Positions 1 to 8,051 of a stretch of DNA of 48,696 nt are shown piece by piece. Both the position numbers and the translations under genes were made by a program. The notes under the pieces are model-generated. The model did not search any database, had not been told where the DNA came from, and worked only from the letters and a program-made list of their open reading frames with translations. Source of the DNA: Pantoea sp. 18069 (GTDB lineage: Bacteria; Pseudomonadota; Gammaproteobacteria; Burkholderiales; Burkholderiaceae_C); NCBI RefSeq assembly GCF_902706035.1, contig NZ_CACSJA010000038.1, forward strand, positions 1 through 48,696, in the 5' to 3' direction. Each line of letters starts with the position of its first letter. Position 1 is the first letter of the stretch.

Positions 1-41
1 GGCGGGTTGGGTGCCGGCAGGCATTGGCGAGAGGGTATTTT

Positions 42-60
42 AGAGAATAGTTCTCATTAA
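42..60. promoter_or_regulatory. Fur-box-like operator
   Basis: The core GAGAATAGTTCTCATT contains the inverted repeat GAGAA-TAG-TTCTC. It differs at only two positions (both purine transitions) from the core GAGAATGGTTCTCGTT in front of the FecI-type sigma gene at 38750, so the two sites probably bind the same iron regulator. No convincing gene starts just to the right. The controlled gene may lie beyond the left edge on the minus strand, or may have decayed. Confidence 0.55.
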
Positions 61-360
61 CATCCTAATGCCCATGCCATGGCCGAAAGTAAGCCACGCC
101 TTGACCGGCAGGCGCTTCCCGTTCAGGCCATCAGACTCAAGCTCGCGACCCAAGGCGTGTGTTCATGGGCCCATGGAATTCCGTCTGCGCCGTGCCCGCT
201 GCCCGTGCCCTGCGCACGGCCTGCCGCCCCACGCCCGCCGCGATGCAACAGCCCGAGAACTCGCCAATGGGGTGGCGCCGGTGCCGAACGCGTCTTCGGT
301 GACGGATGCTGCGGCTCAATAAGCCTGAGGCTGGGTTACTGGCGAAACCAGGGCCTGTAC

Positions 361-407
361 CCGTTCGTGGTGAGCCCCGCCCGGCGCGCCCGTCGCACCA
401 TGAACGG
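361..407. repeat. REP-like inverted repeat
   Basis: The arms CCGTTCGTGGTG (361-372) and CACCATGAACGG (396-407) are complementary at 11 of 12 positions around a 23-base loop. Elements with the sense CCGTTCGTGGTGAGC and antisense ACCATGAACGG are a familiar class of short interspersed palindromes in proteobacterial genomes (from memory). A related CCGTTCGCCCTG-type element occurs at 45087-45155 in this window. Confidence 0.55.
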
Positions 408-545
408 CCTGCCTTCACGCCACGCTGTTTCTTGATAACGCCTGGCGAGACCTTGTCCCGCTTAACTTACCCGAGGCGAACGGGAACCTGATTCCGTTCA
501 TGATGAGCTCGCCTGCCCACCTTGTCTGCCGCATCAACGAACGCG

Positions 546-1040
546 TCAAACAACGCAAGGCAATAACGATCTGTCCTCAACGACAGTGGAGCCGGGTCTG
601 AACACCACCCGCCCTGGCGCCAAGCTTTCGAGCAGCAGATACCAGCGCCGCAGTGGCGCATATAGCTGCAAATGGGTTTCAAAGTTGCCACGCCTGCGCG
701 TGCCGTCATTGGCTTTCTGTTCGTTCAGGGGGCTCCAGAAAAGCAATCCTATCCGCGAAGCCCAGCCGACGTTGCGCAACATGTTCACGGCTGGAAGCGA
801 CGTTCGCCAGCCACTCCTCGCGCGAGCCGTTGCCAATTTGCCATAGGCACCAGCCGTAGTGGATCTTCAAGGGATCGGTGTCGAAACAAACAATGTCGTG
901 CGCGCGCTCGAGTTCCAATCCGCGCAGCCAGCGCTCGCTGTGCCTATCGCTCCAGAAGCGACCCACGGCCGCGATATCCGCCGTGCAGCCCGGGTCTCGT
1001 GGGCAGCGGGCCAGTGCCGTGCGGCGCACCAGGTTCGCTG
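546..1040 (-). pseudogene. Remnant of a P-loop kinase/ATPase-like gene
   Basis: Two minus-strand frames carry consecutive pieces of one protein. The upstream frame (about 960 down to 720) reads RFWSDRHSERW, then CFDTDPLKIHYGWCLW, then RRLGFADRIAF. A second frame (about 717 down to 590) continues with GTRRRGNFETHLQLYAPL and SLAPGRVVFRPGS. This order resembles a family of small AAA/nucleoside-kinase-like proteins with a C-terminal RRRNF...APLRxWY segment (recalled). A frameshift near 720 separates the parts, and no Walker A motif is visible upstream, where leuD begins. The gene is therefore both truncated and frameshifted. The family name is tentative. Confidence 0.55.
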
Positions 1041-1167
1041 GCGTGGCTCGAGTCACCGCTGTCGTGCACTGACCCGCGATCCTTTCGGGAAAGGCGGCGC
1101 TGCAGCGAAGGCCAGGGACTTCAGCTGGTCGCCTTGGAAGCCTGCGCGGCGACCCGCACAAACGGAC

Positions 1168-1827
1168 TCAAGACAGGCTCAGGTCGGCACAAAGCCAGGG
1201 AGCGATGCTTGCGCGCCGTGCCTCGAAGGCCTGGATGTTTTCCGTGCTGCGCAAGGTGATGGCGATGTCATCGAGCCCGAGGAGCAGGCGCTGCTTGGCC
1301 TGCGCCTCGATATCGAAGCTGATGACCCGACCTGCCGGCGTTCTGACCGTCTGGTCCGCGACATCGATCCTCAGCCGGTAGCCGGGCATGGCGGCCGTCT
1401 CCTGGAAAAGACGGTCGACTTCTTCGGGGCTCAGCGTGACGGGCAGGATGTTGTTCTTCAGGCAGTTGCCGCGAAAGATGTCGGCGAAGCTCGGCGCGAT
1501 GAGCGCGCGTATGCCGAAGTCGCGCAAGGCCCAGGGCGCATGCTCCCGGCTGGAGCCGCAACCGAAATTCTCGCGCGCGAGAAGAATCCCGGCGCCCGCA
1601 TAGCGCGGTTGGTTGAGCACCGATTGCGGATTCGGCGTGCGGGTGGCGACCGGCTGTCCGGGCTCGCCCCTATCCAGGTAGCGCCATTCGTCGAAGAGGT
1701 TGTCGCCGAAACCCGTGCGGCGAATCGACTTCATGAATTGCTTGGGGATGATGGCATCGGTATCGACGTTCGGCCGATCGATCGGCAGCACAAGTGCATC
1801 GACGCAGTCCAGAACCTGCGGCGTCAT
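1168..1827 (-). CDS. leuD: 3-isopropylmalate dehydratase small subunit
   Basis: This is the 219-residue swivel-domain subunit that pairs with LeuC to isomerise 2- and 3-isopropylmalate, or a related hydroxy-diacid. Family signatures visible are the N-terminal VDTDAIIPKQFMK segment, the GCGSSREHAPWAL motif that shapes the substrate site, and FADIFRGNCLKNNILPV. The ATG at 1827 was chosen because it follows a strong GGAGG ribosome site and overlaps the leuC stop as ATGA, a sign of translational coupling; the open frame extends further upstream without family similarity. No leuB or leuA is nearby. The neighbouring receptor gene suggests that it could serve catabolism of an imported acid rather than leucine synthesis. 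Confidence 0.9.
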   Translation of the reverse strand: MTPQVLDCVDALVLPIDRPNVDTDAIIPKQFMKSIRRTGFGDNLFDEWRYLDRGEPGQPVATRTPNPQSVLNQPRYAGAGILLARENFGCGSSREHAPWALRDFGIRALIAPSFADIFRGNCLKNNILPVTLSPEEVDRLFQETAAMPGYRLRIDVADQTVRTPAGRVISFDIEAQAKQRLLLGLDDIAITLRSTENIQAFEARRASIAPWLCADLSLS

Positions 1828-3257
1828 GGCAATGCCTCCGGATTGACCTGGCGGATGTCGACGAAATGTCCGGCAATGGCGGCGGCAGCGGCCATCGCCG
1901 GGCTGACCAGATGGGTGCGCCCGCCCGCGCCCTGTCGGCCTTCGAAGTTGCGATTGCTTGTGGATGCACAGCGCTCGCCAGGCTCGAGGCGGTCTTCGTT
2001 CATGCCCAGGCACATCGAGCAGCCGGGCTCGCGCCATTCAAAACCGGCCTTGATGAACACACGATCGAGTCCTTCGGCCTCCGCCTGGGCCTTGACCAGG
2101 CCCGAGCCCGGCACCACAAGTGCCTCACGGACCGACTTCGCCACGCGCCGCCCCGCCACAAAGCGCGCTGCGGTGCGCAGGTCTTCGATGCGCGCGTTGG
2201 TGCAGGACCCGATGAAGACCTTGTCCGGACGGATGTCCTTGATGGCGGTTCCGGGCTCCAGGCCCATATAGGCCAGTGCCCGCATCGTCGCTTCCTGCGC
2301 CGCCTTGGTCTGCCCCGGTGCCGGCCCAGGAACATATCCGTCGACCGGCAGCACCATGTCGGGGGAGGTGCCCCAGCTCACCATCGGCGCCAGTGTAGCG
2401 GCGTCGACCTCCAGCGTGCGGTCGAAGACCGCGCCCGGATCGCTCACGAGCGTGCGCCACACTGCGACCGCTGCGTCCCATTGCGCGCCGCCCGGAGCCG
2501 ACGGGCGACCGGCAAGATAGCCGATCGTTGTCTCGTCCACGGCCACCATGCCGACCCGTGCGCCGGCTTCAATCGCCATGTTGCACAGGGTCATGCGTGC
2601 TTCCATGGACATCGACCGGATCGCGCTTCCCGTGAATTCGATCGCGTGGCCCGTGGCACCAGCGGTGCCGATGACCGAGATGATGTGCAAGATCAGATCC
2701 TTCGCGCCGGTGCCCTCGGGCATGCGCCCCTCGCAGCGCACCTGCATCGCGCGCGGCTTGGACATCACCAGGCATTGCGTCGCCAGCACGTGTTCCACCT
2801 CCGACGTTCCCACGCCGAAGGCCAGCGCCGCGAAGGCGCCGTGGGTCGAGGTATGCGAGTCGCCCGCCACGACAGTCATGCCCGGCAGCGTGGCGCCTTG
2901 CTCCGGCCCCACCACGTGGATGATTCCCTGCCGCCGGTCGCGCAGGCCGAATTGGGCGATTCCGAACTCACGGCAGTTCGTGTCGAGTTGCTCGATCTGC
3001 ACCTTGGCCATCGGATCGGCGATGCCGGCGGACATATCGCGGCCGGCCGGCAAGGTCGAGACATTGTGATCGACAGTGGCCAGCACGCTCCCCGGCTTCC
3101 AGGCGCTGCGCCCCGCCAGCCGAAGGCCCTCGAAGGCCTGCGGGCTGGTCACCTCGTAGACGAGATGACGGTCGATATAAAGCAGGTCTTCCCCACTGGG
3201 CCTGTGCTCGACCACGTGGGACGACCAGAGCTTCTCGAACAGAGTCGTGGCTTGCAT
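1824..3257 (-). CDS. leuC: 3-isopropylmalate dehydratase large subunit
   Basis: The iron-sulfur catalytic subunit is about 477 residues (E. coli LeuC is 466). The start reads TTLFEKLWSSHVV, typical of the family. VAGDSHTSTHGAFAALAFGVG carries the substrate-binding GDSHT motif. The three [4Fe-4S] cysteines are visible in FIGSCTN and in PGCSMCLGM, followed by STSNRNFEGRQG. The frame is also open from a TTG at 3266 that overlaps the stop of the upstream receptor gene and has AAGG close by, so the real start could be three codons earlier. It is translationally coupled to leuD. Substrate identity (isopropylmalate, citramalate-type or another diacid) cannot be read from sequence. Confidence 0.9.
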   Translation of the reverse strand: MQATTLFEKLWSSHVVEHRPSGEDLLYIDRHLVYEVTSPQAFEGLRLAGRSAWKPGSVLATVDHNVSTLPAGRDMSAGIADPMAKVQIEQLDTNCREFGIAQFGLRDRRQGIIHVVGPEQGATLPGMTVVAGDSHTSTHGAFAALAFGVGTSEVEHVLATQCLVMSKPRAMQVRCEGRMPEGTGAKDLILHIISVIGTAGATGHAIEFTGSAIRSMSMEARMTLCNMAIEAGARVGMVAVDETTIGYLAGRPSAPGGAQWDAAVAVWRTLVSDPGAVFDRTLEVDAATLAPMVSWGTSPDMVLPVDGYVPGPAPGQTKAAQEATMRALAYMGLEPGTAIKDIRPDKVFIGSCTNARIEDLRTAARFVAGRRVAKSVREALVVPGSGLVKAQAEAEGLDRVFIKAGFEWREPGCSMCLGMNEDRLEPGERCASTSNRNFEGRQGAGGRTHLVSPAMAAAAAIAGHFVDIRQVNPEALP

Positions 3258-3262
3258 GCGGC

Positions 3263-4225
3263 TCAATCGACCTTGATGTCGGCCTTGCGGATGACCGCCG
3301 ACCAGTAGGCCGTGTCGGCTGCGACCTCCGAGCCCAGTTCTGCCGATGTCATGCTGCGCGCCACCACGCCCGCCTGGGCAGCCCGTTCACGCACCTCGGG
3401 CGTATTCAGGTTTGTGGCAAGTGCCGTCGAAAGCCTGGCGACGACGGCGTCGGGCGTACCCGCGGGCGCGAACAGCGCCACCCAGGCATCGAGCCGGAAG
3501 TCGGCAAAGCCCTGCTCCGCCGAAGTGCTGACATCGGGCAACAAGGGCACCCGCGCGTCGCTGGCCACCGCAATGGCACGCAGCTTGCCCGCCTTGATGT
3601 GGCCAAGAACCGAAGGTGGCGTAGCGACGAAGAGTTGCACACGTCCGGACAGAACGTCCTGTATGGCCGGCCCGGACCCCTTGTATGGCACGTGAACCAT
3701 ATCGACGCCGGCCATCTGCTTGAAGAGTTCGGTGCCGATATGCGGCACCGAACCACTTCCCTGGGAGGCGTAGTTGACCTTGCCGGGATGCGCCTTGGCA
3801 TAGGCGGCCAGTTCCTTGAGGTTGTGCACCGGCAGGTCCGGATGCACGACCACCACGCTGGGGGAGACCGCGACCATGCCGATCGGCTTGAATGAAGCAG
3901 CGGACCAGCGCAGGCCGGAGAACATGGACGGGTTGCCCACGTGGTACATCGAATAGGACGCCAGCAGCGTGTAGCCGTCCGGCTTGGCGGCGGCCACCAT
4001 GCCGTAGGCGATGTTGCCGCTGGCGCCCGCACGGTTGTCGATGACCACCGGCTGGCCAAGCGCCCGGGTCAGCGGCTCGCTGGCCAGCCGTGCCGCCATG
4101 TCGACGATGCCGCCAGGGGGTACCGGGACCACGATGGTGATGGGGCGCGCAGGGAAATCCTGCGCCTGGGCGGCACCGGTGCTGCCGAGGACCACCACGC
4201 AGAGAGCTTGAAGAAGTAGGCGCAT
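3263..4225 (-). CDS. Bug/TctC-family tripartite tricarboxylate receptor
   Basis: The product is a 320-residue periplasmic solute receptor. It has a signal peptide of about 21 residues ending AAQAQ, then the family start DFPARPITIVVPVPPGG, the IDNRAGASGN strand, and HVPYKGSGPAIQDVLSG, where the ligand carboxylate is bound in this family. The start follows an AAAGAGA ribosome site. It is the first gene of a minus-strand operon with leuC and leuD, and the LysR gene diverges from it. By context it probably captures a hydroxy- or unsaturated diacid for the LeuCD pair. No membrane TctA/TctB partner is in the window. Confidence 0.9.
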   Translation of the reverse strand: MRLLLQALCVVVLGSTGAAQAQDFPARPITIVVPVPPGGIVDMAARLASEPLTRALGQPVVIDNRAGASGNIAYGMVAAAKPDGYTLLASYSMYHVGNPSMFSGLRWSAASFKPIGMVAVSPSVVVVHPDLPVHNLKELAAYAKAHPGKVNYASQGSGSVPHIGTELFKQMAGVDMVHVPYKGSGPAIQDVLSGRVQLFVATPPSVLGHIKAGKLRAIAVASDARVPLLPDVSTSAEQGFADFRLDAWVALFAPAGTPDAVVARLSTALATNLNTPEVRERAAQAGVVARSMTSAELGSEVAADTAYWSAVIRKADIKVD

Positions 4226-4297
4226 GTTGTCTCTTTAGTCATTGTTGAACGGCCATGCTCTCACCAACCGAGCCCTTCATCAAACGATTTAAAAGGA

Positions 4298-4313
4298 CAG
4301 CTCGATTGAGCTG
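4298..4313. promoter_or_regulatory. Palindrome in the bug-leuCD / lysR divergent promoter
   Basis: CAGCTC-GATT-GAGCTG is a perfect 6-4-6 inverted repeat. It lies 27 bases before the LysR start and 73 bases from the divergent receptor gene. The position fits a LysR-type autoregulatory and activation site. Assignment rests on symmetry and location only. Confidence 0.5.
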
Positions 4314-4339
4314 AAGTCAAACTACGCTAATCTGCCGTC

Positions 4340-5239
4340 ATGGACAAACTTCCCCCTTTGCATGCCATCCGCGCGTTCGAAGCGGCCGCTCGGCTGGCGA
4401 GCATCAGCCGCGCGGCGGCCGAGCTTCATGTGACGCCAGGCGCCATCAGCCGCCAAGTCCGGGGTCTAGAAGCCTTGCTGGGAGTCTCCCTTTTCGAGCG
4501 CGGGCATCGCAGCATCGCACTGACCGATGCCGGCCGGCTCTACGCCGCCGAACTGACACACCTTTTCGGCCTGCTGCGGGAAGCCACGCAGAACATCTCG
4601 ACCATCCGGCCGCCGCTGACGCTGCGCCTGGGCTCGCCGCCGACCTTCGCCGCACGCTGGCTCATTCCCCGCATGCAGCCCTTCCATGCCGCAGAGCCCG
4701 AGATCGAAGTACAGATTCGCTCCGTGACCGACCAGCCGGACTGGCACAGCCTGGATGCGGCGGTATTGTTCGGCGACGGCCAATGGCCGGGATGCAGTGC
4801 AACGCCTCTGGTGAGCAACCAGATCGCGCCGGTCTGCAGCCCCGCCTACCTCGCAGCACAAGGCCCCTTCGATTCGATTGCGGATATCCCCGGAAAAACA
4901 CTCCTGTACTCGCTCACACGGCCGGAGGACTGGTCGGCCTGGCTGGCCTACAGCGGAGTGCCCGCCCCGCTGGCCCTGCAGACCCGCAGACTCGGCTACG
5001 AGAGTTCGATGCTCGCCTACCAGGCCTGCCGGCATGGGCTAGGCCTGGCCATGGCGCAGAGTGACCTGATCGCGCAAGACCTTGCAGACGGCGGCCTCGT
5101 CATCCCGTTCGCGACCAAGCTGGACATGGGGCGGCGAACCTACTACCTGGTAATGCCCCGGCGCACCAGACAGAACCGGCAGCTCGCACGCCTGGCGAAC
5201 TGGCTGGTCACGGCGCCGCAGTGCGGAACATGTCCATAA
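4340..5239 (+). CDS. LysR-family regulator (GcvA-like)
   Basis: The 299-residue transcription factor has an N-terminal winged helix (residues 1-65: LHAIRAFEAAARLASISRAA, then TPGAISRQVRGLE and FERGHRSIALTDAG). A two-lobed effector domain follows from about residue 90 (LRLGSPPTFAARWLIPRM). The PPLHAIRAFEAAARL opening and the TPGAISRQV recognition helix are typical of the GcvA/AmpR-like branch. It is transcribed away from the Bug-leuC-leuD operon and most likely controls it in response to the transported acid. The start is the ATG just after the intergenic palindrome. Confidence 0.9.
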   Translation: MDKLPPLHAIRAFEAAARLASISRAAAELHVTPGAISRQVRGLEALLGVSLFERGHRSIALTDAGRLYAAELTHLFGLLREATQNISTIRPPLTLRLGSPPTFAARWLIPRMQPFHAAEPEIEVQIRSVTDQPDWHSLDAAVLFGDGQWPGCSATPLVSNQIAPVCSPAYLAAQGPFDSIADIPGKTLLYSLTRPEDWSAWLAYSGVPAPLALQTRRLGYESSMLAYQACRHGLGLAMAQSDLIAQDLADGGLVIPFATKLDMGRRTYYLVMPRRTRQNRQLARLANWLVTAPQCGTCP

Positions 5240-5312
5240 CTTTGCTGCACCACATGTCATGAATGAAGCGCTCTTCTCGTCATCCCGCGGGGGCTGAAAA
5301 CCTCCCGCAGTC

Positions 5313-6299
5313 TCATTGCCCGATAGCCCCCGCGCCTCCAAGCTGGGCCACCACCGGCTTCCATTTGGCGGCCTCCGCCTTTACATAGGCCGACGCCGCC
5401 GCATCCCCAATATGCAGATCGGCAAAAATCCCCTGCTCAGCAAGCGTAGCCGCCATGGCCGGCGTGCTCATGATGGCCTTGGTCGCATCGGCCAGCGCCT
5501 TCTTCACTGCGGGCGGCGTGCCGCGCGGCACGGCGACCACGTTCCATAGCATGGCGTCGAATGGCGCGGCCAGGTCCGCGGATTCGGCGATGGTGGGGAT
5601 GTCGGGGGCCAGGGCCAGCCGCTGGGCGGTGGCGACGCCCACGATATGCATGCGCCCGCTGCGGTGGAATGGCAGCATCACGCCCAGTGTGCCTACGGCC
5701 ATTTCAATCGCGCCGCCCATCAGGTCCTGCATCGCGGGGCTTGTGCCCTTGTAGGGAATGTGCATCATCGGCGCGCCCGTCAACTGCTTGAAGCGCTCGA
5801 CGGAGACATGCATCAACGTACCTGTGCCGGGCGAGCCGTAGTTGTATTTGCCGGGGTTGTGCCTGGCGGCGATCACCAGCGTCTTGAGCGTCTTGGGCAT
5901 GGACGGCGCCACGGCGAAGGCGACCGGGGCGCCGCCGAGCACGGCTATGTAGTCGAAGTCGTCGGCGGCGCTGTAGCGCGGCCTGGCCTCGGTGAGGTTG
6001 TAGAGGGCGTGGGTCGAGGCGGTGGCAAACAGCAGGGAGTAGCCGTCGGCGGTGCTGTTCTTGACATCGAGGCTGCCCAGCGCGCCCGAGGCGCCGCCCT
6101 TGTTTTCCACGACCACGGTCTGGCCCAGTTGCTTGCCCAGGGCTTCGGCGTAGAAGCGGGCAAAGCTGTCGACGGGACCGCCCGGCGGGAAAGGCACGAC
6201 CATGCGTATGGTTCTGGCGGGGTAAGCCTGGGCGCGAGCCGGCAAGGTGGTGGCGATGGTGGCAGCGCTGGAAGCCTGCAGAAAGTGTCGTCGTTGCAT
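5313..6299 (-). CDS. Bug/TctC-family receptor, last gene of the hydantoinase operon
   Basis: The 328-residue periplasmic receptor has a twin-arginine-like start (MQRRHFLQASSAATIATT) and a predicted cut near ARAQA. It continues into YPARTIRMVVPFPPGGPVD, VENKGGASGALG and HIPYKGTSPAMQDLMGG, the usual Bug landmarks. It lies 89 bases downstream of the DapA-like gene on the same strand, so the two were probably recruited as a pair. The operon also encodes a complete ABC importer, so this cassette carries two unrelated uptake routes. Its ligand is unknown. Confidence 0.88.
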   Translation of the reverse strand: MQRRHFLQASSAATIATTLPARAQAYPARTIRMVVPFPPGGPVDSFARFYAEALGKQLGQTVVVENKGGASGALGSLDVKNSTADGYSLLFATASTHALYNLTEARPRYSAADDFDYIAVLGGAPVAFAVAPSMPKTLKTLVIAARHNPGKYNYGSPGTGTLMHVSVERFKQLTGAPMMHIPYKGTSPAMQDLMGGAIEMAVGTLGVMLPFHRSGRMHIVGVATAQRLALAPDIPTIAESADLAAPFDAMLWNVVAVPRGTPPAVKKALADATKAIMSTPAMAATLAEQGIFADLHIGDAAASAYVKAEAAKWKPVVAQLGGAGAIGQ

Positions 6300-6388
6300 G
6301 TTCGCTCCTGGAGTCGCCAGCCGGCAGGCGCTGGTCGGGGTTGAAAGAAAAGGGCGCGCAGCGGGCGCGGTTGAAGCGCCCGCGCAGT

Positions 6389-7330
6389 TCAGAGGCCGCG
6401 TTCGCGCAGTGCTTTTTCCTGGCGCTCGATGAGCCGGCCCAGCTCGGCCATGTCGATGGCGCCCAGCACCGGGCCGGGGCGGCGCACATAGGCCGAGCGG
6501 ATGGCGCCGCGGCGCTTGAGGGTTTCCTTGCGCAGGGCCAGGCCCAGGCCGTACTGGAATTCGTGGCGCAGCAGCGGCAGGTAGAGGTTGAACAGGTCTT
6601 CGGCTTCCTCGGCCCGGCCCTGGTCAAACAGCGCGCAGGCCTGGACCAGCATCTCGGGGTAGGCAAAGCCGGTCATGGCGCCGTCGGCGCCGCGCAGCAT
6701 TTCCTGGGGCAGGAACAGGCCGCCGTTGCCGACCAGCACGCTGATGCGCCGGCGGCCGGCCGCAGCGCTTTGCGCGCGCACTTCGCTGAGCTTGCGCATG
6801 CCGGGGAAGTCCTCGTGTTTGAGCATCACGATCTGCGGGAAGTCGTCGATGAGCTGGAGGATCACGGCCACCGACATGTGCACGCCCGTGACCTGCGGGA
6901 AGTCCTGCAGGCAGATCGGAATGTCGGGGCCCAGCAGCCTGGCCATGGTGGCGAAGTAGTTGTAGACCTGCTCGTCGGTCTTGAGATTGGCGGCGGGCGC
7001 GAGCATCACGCCGGCCGCGCCCTGGTCCATGGCGGTTTTCGACAAGCGCTCCACATGCCGGTTCGAGGCATGGCTCACGCCCACCACCACCGGCGCGCGC
7101 CCATCGATGCGCTTGAGCACGCGCTCCATCACCGTGAGCGTCTCTTCTTCGGTGAGCTTGGGCGCCTCGCCCATCATGCCCAGGATGGTGAAGCCGGTGA
7201 CGCCCTTGTCGAGGTAGAAGTCGGTCAGGCTGTCGGTGCTTTCGAGGTCGAGCTCGCCGCTGTCGGTGAACGGCGTGGCGGCGATGATGTAGACGCCCTG
7301 GGTCGTCTCGCTGATCTTTTCGGGAGTCAT
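6389..7330 (-). CDS. Dihydrodipicolinate synthase-family protein with altered active site
   Basis: This 313-residue TIM-barrel protein belongs to the DapA/N-acetylneuraminate lyase superfamily. The ATG at 7330 was chosen because AAAGGAAACC precedes it; upstream codons are unrelated. The Schiff-base lysine is present (K171 in VMLKHEDFPGM). Two other standard features are changed: the GTTGE loop is GMMGE (residues 51-55), and the catalytic tyrosine position reads QDFP (F144). The fold is therefore sure, but ordinary dihydrodipicolinate synthesis is unlikely. An aldolase, dehydratase or decarboxylating role on the hydantoinase product is possible but unproven. It sits between the ABC permeases and the Bug gene in one operon. 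Confidence 0.88.
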   Translation of the reverse strand: MTPEKISETTQGVYIIAATPFTDSGELDLESTDSLTDFYLDKGVTGFTILGMMGEAPKLTEEETLTVMERVLKRIDGRAPVVVGVSHASNRHVERLSKTAMDQGAAGVMLAPAANLKTDEQVYNYFATMARLLGPDIPICLQDFPQVTGVHMSVAVILQLIDDFPQIVMLKHEDFPGMRKLSEVRAQSAAAGRRRISVLVGNGGLFLPQEMLRGADGAMTGFAYPEMLVQACALFDQGRAEEAEDLFNLYLPLLRHEFQYGLGLALRKETLKRRGAIRSAYVRRPGPVLGAIDMAELGRLIERQEKALRERGL

Positions 7331-7376
7331 CGGTTTCCTTTGGAGAGAGGTTCTATAAGGGGAACTGCGCTGCGGC

Positions 7377-8048
7377 TCAGCGGCGCGCACGCCGGTGCTC
7401 GAGCCGGCCCAGCCAGCGGGTCAGCGGCCAGAGCAGGGCGAGGTACATCAGGGCCGCGAGCATCACGGGCGAGGGGTTGTAGACCAGCGACTGCGCATCG
7501 CGCGCGGCGCGCAGCAACTCGGGCATGGCGACAACGCTGGCAATGCTGGTGAGCTTGACGATCTCTATGCTGTTGCCGACCAGGTCGGGCAGCACGTTTC
7601 TCGCGGCCTGCGGAACAAGCACATGGCGCAGGGCCTGCATGCGTGTGAGGCCGGTCGAGCGCGCGGCTTCCATCTGGCCCTTGGCAACGCCTTCGAGCCC
7701 GGCGCGGAACACTTCGGCGTAGTAGCTCGCGTTGTTCAGCACAAAGGCCAGCGCCACGGCGGCGACCTTGCCCAGCTCCAGGCCCAGGAACGGGCCGCCG
7801 AAGTAGACAAGGATCAGCAGCACCAGCGGCGGAAACGCGCGGAAGAAGTCGATATAGGCAATGAGGGTCCAGCGCAGCCAGCGGCGGCTGGACTGCGTGA
7901 GGCCCAGCGCGAGCAGCAATCCTGCCGCCGCGCCCAGCGGAATCACCAGCGCCGACAGCCACACCGTCGTCCACAGGCCGTTCAGCAGGTGCGGGAACAC
8001 CGCGGCATAGACTTCAAGGTTGAAGAAGTTTTGAATCAGGCTGTCCAC
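7377..8048 (-). CDS. Polar amino acid ABC transporter permease (second)
   Basis: The inner-membrane permease of the HisM/GlnP type has 223 residues and about five hydrophobic segments, the first at roughly residues 20-47. The EAA loop that docks on the ATPase is visible as EAARSTGLTRMQALRHVLVP. It starts three bases after the end of the other permease gene, so the two form a typical heterodimeric pair. It belongs to the same operon as the hydantoinase and the periplasmic binding protein and should import that system's amino-acid-like substrate. Confidence 0.92.
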   Translation of the reverse strand: MDSLIQNFFNLEVYAAVFPHLLNGLWTTVWLSALVIPLGAAAGLLLALGLTQSSRRWLRWTLIAYIDFFRAFPPLVLLILVYFGGPFLGLELGKVAAVALAFVLNNASYYAEVFRAGLEGVAKGQMEAARSTGLTRMQALRHVLVPQAARNVLPDLVGNSIEIVKLTSIASVVAMPELLRAARDAQSLVYNPSPVMLAALMYLALLWPLTRWLGRLEHRRARR

Positions 8049-8051
8049 GGT

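Larger units (their letters stand above)
1..545. other. Stretch without a convincing gene
   Basis: I find no reading frame in this half kilobase with recognisable protein character on either strand. The short frames present have the Arg/Pro/Ala-rich composition of GC-rich non-coding frames. The stretch does hold a Fur-like box near its left end and a REP-like inverted repeat, listed separately. It runs into the decayed kinase remnant, so it may be eroded DNA. Confidence 0.6.

Noticed and set aside
467..709. Minus-strand frame that might continue the kinase remnant
   Set aside because: DRYCLALFDAFVDAADK looks faintly protein-like, but I could not match it to the end of the same family, so it was left out of the remnant.
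859..2271. 470-codon plus-strand frame over leuD and leuC
   Set aside because: LeuC and LeuD signatures on the opposite strand are unambiguous; this frame has no protein character.
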